Assembly: GCF_000344685.1 (NCBI RefSeq)
Contig: NW_006920423.1
Location: 142,268-206,267, forward strand
Direction of reading: 5' to 3'
DNA: 64,000 nt
Source: Gloeophyllum trabeum ATCC 11539
Lineage: Eukaryota > Basidiomycota > Agaricomycetes > Gloeophyllales > Gloeophyllaceae
Shown here: one piece after another, positions 60,486-64,000 of the stretch
How positions within the stretch are numbered: the stretch's first letter is position 1
Layout of the letters: each line of letters starts with the position of its first letter
Made by a program: the position numbers and the translations under genes
Notes under the pieces: model-generated
Database searches by the model: none
The model's input: only the letters and a program-made list of their open reading frames with translations
Told to the model about the DNA's origin: nothing

Positions 60486-62135
60486 CCGCCTTATGTCGCT
60501 AGCCATCCCAAATGCCTTGTGCGGTCGCGCTTGTTACAGTTGGGAACCGGCCGACGTCAAACAACGTCCGCCACTCGGCGCAACGCTCCCATGGCATTAT
60601 GAATGGACGTGGATTCGTCACGACCTTTCGCGATGGCATGAGTGCGCTGTCTCCGTTTCGTACCAAACCTACAGACCACATAGCTTGCATATCGGCGACA
60701 CGGTACTCGAGGCTTTCGTGCACGGTGAGATTCCGTGTCATCCGACGTACTTCGCTTGTCAGGGACAGAACAAAGAGATTTGACATACGTCTGGTAAGTC
60801 TGTTGCGTCCCTACATCTGGAATTTGCGTGAGAATGCTTCCAGGTGCCGAGATCGCAGGACTTCCGTTCTGTTTCTTTCCCTATCCTCACTATCAAATCT
60901 TAGCTGTCGAGGCTCGGCAGACATGTGAATGATGTCCTGACGCACACAGACTTCGAGTCCCAAGAACCTTGCTGTGGGCCGATAATCTTTACCGGGACGG
61001 CACAAATTGGTTTCAAGACGGACGCCTACCGCGTCGTGCATCGCGTATCTCTGTCCATCCCTTTCAAGCGAATCCCATTTCCCGTCGATGCAGCTCACAA
61101 CCGTACATCCCGATGACGAAGCGGTCCAGGAATACCATCACTGTGGAACCTCCAGCGCTGCCTTCCCACATCGCTTCTGGGCGTCCGCGGACCTCTACTT
61201 CGCACGAGGGCACTGGGATGTGTAGGCGGCACTTCCACCTTCATTATGCATCGTCACCGAGCCAGTCGCCTTCGTACGCATGTCTAGCCTTCGTTCGACT
61301 TTGAGATCCTCTGCTATTGAAGACTGCTCTCTGGACCTGTGTATTGCGCAGAGCGCCAGGTGAAGTTGGTGTGTCCGTTACCGCGGCGAGCAGTCGTCTT
61401 CTCTGCGCGTCATGGATATCAACGTGCCGGAACCAAAATGCGAGCGACTCGCGTCGGCCGAATCTGGATGCTTCGTCCGTCCCAAGAGCCTTTATCCCGG
61501 ATGGTCGAGATCCCCGCCCGAGCATCCGGAACAAAGGGTCTTGAGATGCAAGCAACCCGACGCGTCCACCGAGTGCCAAACCTAGAAGACCATGCGCGAC
61601 GCTTGAACGCGCTGTCTCAACCACCTCTCCGCCGTCGACTTTATACTGGTACGCCTGCTCTCACGACGGCGACACGTCTGCTTGCCAGCCGGCTCATCTT
61701 GCCGGGCACTGCGCTGGGGCCTCACTCTGCTCGCTGCCGGAACCAGCGAAGGAGAGGCTTGGTCGAAACATGTCACTCTGAGACGAAATTTCTCGGGCGG
61801 GCTGGCCTAATTCGGGTAGTTTCAGTGACTACGTATGGTAGCGATGGAAGTACGCGGGCGGTGGTAGAACTTGTACTCCTCATTGACTGCCTTCCGTGGG
61901 CTGCAAGTTTCTGCTAGCATATTATTAGCCGCACTCATTCACACAAGATTTGTGCGGTGCGATGTCGAAATGCATCAGGCACTCTGTTTCAGAGTCCCAT
62001 CCGATATACACCAACACCGACAACCTCGTCTCCCGTTTGCATCGGGTTGTGTTTAATTATTGTGGTGCTCGGGTCCTGCTAGTCGGACTCGAGAGCATAC
62101 TCGAGGTATTACGTCTTCCTCCCTTCGTCAGCACG
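60486..62135. other. Gene-poor, no supported gene
   Basis: Frames such as 61244-61624 (minus) and 61339-61917 (plus) overlap each other and have no motif or spliceable partner. The sequence may be old mobile DNA, but I cannot show it. Confidence 0.35.
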
Positions 62136-62238
62136 CACATTACCTTGCGACTAGCAAGGTCTCTGCTTGTCGGGAATTGAGCCATCAAAACTGTATTTGT
62201 TTATAATTGTTTGTGGCGTGTGCATTGTTGTTTCGCAC
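62136..62238. repeat. Direct repeat copy 1
   Basis: It runs from CACATTACCTTGC to GTGCATTGTT. It is about 95 percent alike to 62723-62822 in the same orientation, 587 bp apart. The TTTGTTTATA..TGTTTGTGGC tail recurs a third time near 62915. Confidence 0.75.
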
Positions 62239-62476
62239 CAGGTGAGAGTCGGCAAATGCCTGCCAGCCAAATGTCCGTGTGACCGTGATTGTCACACGCG
62301 CATCGTTTCGCGCCACAGGCCGTTCTGCTCTGCCAACCTCGGACTAAATGATCTATTCCTGCACAATAAAGAGAAACTTTGATACTTTATACAGCTGGTA
62401 TAATATCTACAGTAGTATTGTTGTAATATATGCAACAAAGAGAATTATTAAATGGCTAAAAAGCGCGATATGGTAG

Positions 62477-62737
62477 TCATGAATTAGTATTCCTCTTACC
62501 CTCATACCCTGGGTCTGTATTATCTATAGAAGCTGCCATAAAATTAAAAGGATAGCCTTCAGAATACCTCTTAACTGCTTTGATTAGAGCATCAATCTCG
62601 TCTGCCTTCTTGGTTACTTTTGACTTGATGGGCACCAGCCTCTTGTCCTTAGCTATCCCTGCCTTGATCTCCATTTGCCGGTGCTTCCAGAAGGGACGTG
62701 TTCTATCAAAACACGTCGGAAACACATTACCTTGCAA
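62477..62737 (-). CDS. Doubtful open frame between direct repeats
   Basis: 86 codons on the minus strand, Lys-rich (FWKHRQMEIKAGIAKDKRLV, KSKVTKKADEIDALIKAVKRY), starting inside repeat copy 2. The composition looks protein-like, but the start lies in the repeat and no family is recognised. It may be a fragment of a mobile-element protein. Confidence 0.25.
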   Translation of the reverse strand: MQGNVFPTCFDRTRPFWKHRQMEIKAGIAKDKRLVPIKSKVTKKADEIDALIKAVKRYSEGYPFNFMAASIDNTDPGYEGKRNTNS

Positions 62738-62822
62738 CTAGCAAGGTCTCTGCTTGTCGGGAATTGAGCCATCAAAACTGTATTTGTTTATATCTGTTTG
62801 TGGCATGTGCATTGTTTCACAC
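62723..62822. repeat. Direct repeat copy 2
   Basis: Partner of 62136-62238. The pair could be the short terminal repeats of a small retroelement, or an insertion-site duplication, but no TG..CA ends or primer-binding site is evident. Confidence 0.7.
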
Positions 62823-63063
62823 TTCTATCACTGCCATCGATTCAGTATCTTTGCTCTTGTCTCTGGAAGTCTCTCACTGCCAGACATTGAGAATTTGATT
62901 ATTGAAACTTAATTGATTTGTGATTGTTTGTGGCAACGCATCCAGTGGAATGCTCATGCTTCCTTGCTACCATTTGATGCTTCAAACAGCTTGAAATCTT
63001 TGACCTTAGGATGGTATGATGTTACAGTGCCTTGCATAAGAAACTGAACATCGCATTTCTGCA

Positions 63064-63337
63064 CACATTGTTTGCCCACACCAAATATACCCTTTTCGGG
63101 TATTGGCGAATGTGCGGCAAAGACCCATCAAGAGGGAAGGTAGCTAGGCACACAGCTGGGGGCAGAGTATAATAATTTACAGCCCTTAGTATAGTTTTAG
63201 AATATACATTTCATGCATTCTCTGAAGCCTTTCGAGCCCTTTCGGGGCGTCTGCAAGTCCTTGCCCAGGAAACGGTCTTGCGAGAGGCCTTCCAGACCTA
63301 CCCGAAAAGGGTATATTTGGCGGGAACAAACAATGTG
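63064..63337. mobile_element. Inverted-repeat element with 39-bp arms
   Basis: Left arm 63064-63102 and right arm 63299-63337 are inverted copies: CACATTGTTTG, a 6-bp variable segment, then 22 identical bases starting CCAAATATACCCTTTTCGGG. The inner part is itself a small palindrome (ATACCCTTTTCGGGTAT). No target duplication was found. This is a MITE-like or hairpin-forming repeat. Confidence 0.65.
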
Positions 63338-64000
63338 GGGGGAAATGCGAGTTTCTTATGCAAGGCACTGTACTATAGACACACAGAGAAAGAGGACCGA
63401 AGCAAGAGTCAAGTCACAAGGTATACGGCCGGCGATAGCCGGCGCTTCTCGAGTTCCTCAACATACGAGAGAGTTCGTGGCGTATCTGATCGTCTGGGCT
63501 CACTACATGGTCTTCGTATAAGACGTCGCTGGTTCGCTTCGGTCTCATCCTACGTTCGTCACATGTCTGATGCTAATGATCGACTCTGGCCGATGCTATA
63601 GTGTGGTATGTTATGGTGCTCTTTCGATGTCCCTAGCTGACTTGTCCTTCGCCAACACAAGCACCTGTTCATTTCTGGCGCCTTTGGCGACTCAGATCTC
63701 AGACCCAGTGAAAACGTGCAGAATTTCCTTGAAATTAGAACCTGTTAGTATATTTGCATGTATTTGCCTAACATTATTTCCGGCCACCTCGATGACAAAA
63801 GTCGCGCGTGACTTTGATTGTGTATCACAGCCCATCGAATGCATGCGCAAGACGGACTCGAATGCACGACCGTGACGCTCGCAATACGTCCTGGATGGAC
63901 TGACAGCTCGGACAATTGTCCGCGGCGCGTCTGTGCATCTAGCTTGAGTCTTGCTTTGGCTAGTCAGTAGGGTGTGTGGGCAACGGGCGTGCGAGGCGAC
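63338..64000. other. Right edge, no supported gene
   Basis: It contains a short hairpin GCCGGCGATAGCCGGC near 63428. The longest frame (63213-63521, plus) crosses the inverted repeat and has no motif. Confidence 0.4.

Overview
The window reads as nuclear DNA of a basidiomycete fungus, probably an Agaricomycete. Genes are split by many short introns (mostly 45-75 nt, GT-AG). Gene-dense blocks alternate with gene-poor, repeat-bearing DNA. The content is typical of mushroom-forming fungi: a Plavaka/CACTA-type transposon, a NoxB-type NADPH oxidase, a fungal CaM kinase, an Ldb17/Dip1 homologue, a secreted thaumatin-like protein and eS30. I rebuilt multi-exon models by hand, using reading phase at every junction as the check. 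Nothing here was confirmed by a database search.

Layout. 1-17 kb: two divergently oriented three-repeat Myb genes (2118-3977 minus, 10616-12375 plus) with the same first intron positions, separated by about 6.6 kb of gene-poor DNA that carries a TA-flanked MITE. A 44-bp-period minisatellite follows, then a tandem pair of alpha/beta-hydrolase paralogues. 17.5-20.7 kb: a nest of repeats, namely a 2.6-kb element with 296-bp terminal inverted repeats, a 739-bp hAT-like element with a perfect 8-bp target duplication inside it, and a third TIR element just downstream. 20.8-29.1 kb: an SDR oxidoreductase, a broken N-terminal fragment resembling fungal STAND/NLR-type proteins, an unknown gene, and the actin-nucleation regulator Ldb17. 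29.6-41.2 kb: a CaM-dependent kinase, several small basidiomycete-type hypothetical genes, an F-box protein and a membrane-anchored protein. 42.1-47.7 kb: a second SDR, the thaumatin-like gene and eS30. 48.6-56.8 kb: an apparently intact two-gene Plavaka-like transposon. 57.3-59.6 kb: NoxB. 59.6-64 kb: gene-poor DNA with several repeat families.

No operon logic applies. Ldb17, the CaM kinase and NoxB are all linked to polarised growth, endocytosis or signalling in fungi, but they are ordinary neighbours here. The most notable object is the transposon: a 12-exon transposase (1269 codons plus stop) and a convergent 8-exon companion gene (732 codons plus stop), both open end to end, inside imperfect TIRs and a possible GGTC target duplication. 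It looks recent and possibly autonomous, and the companion gene has no function I can name.
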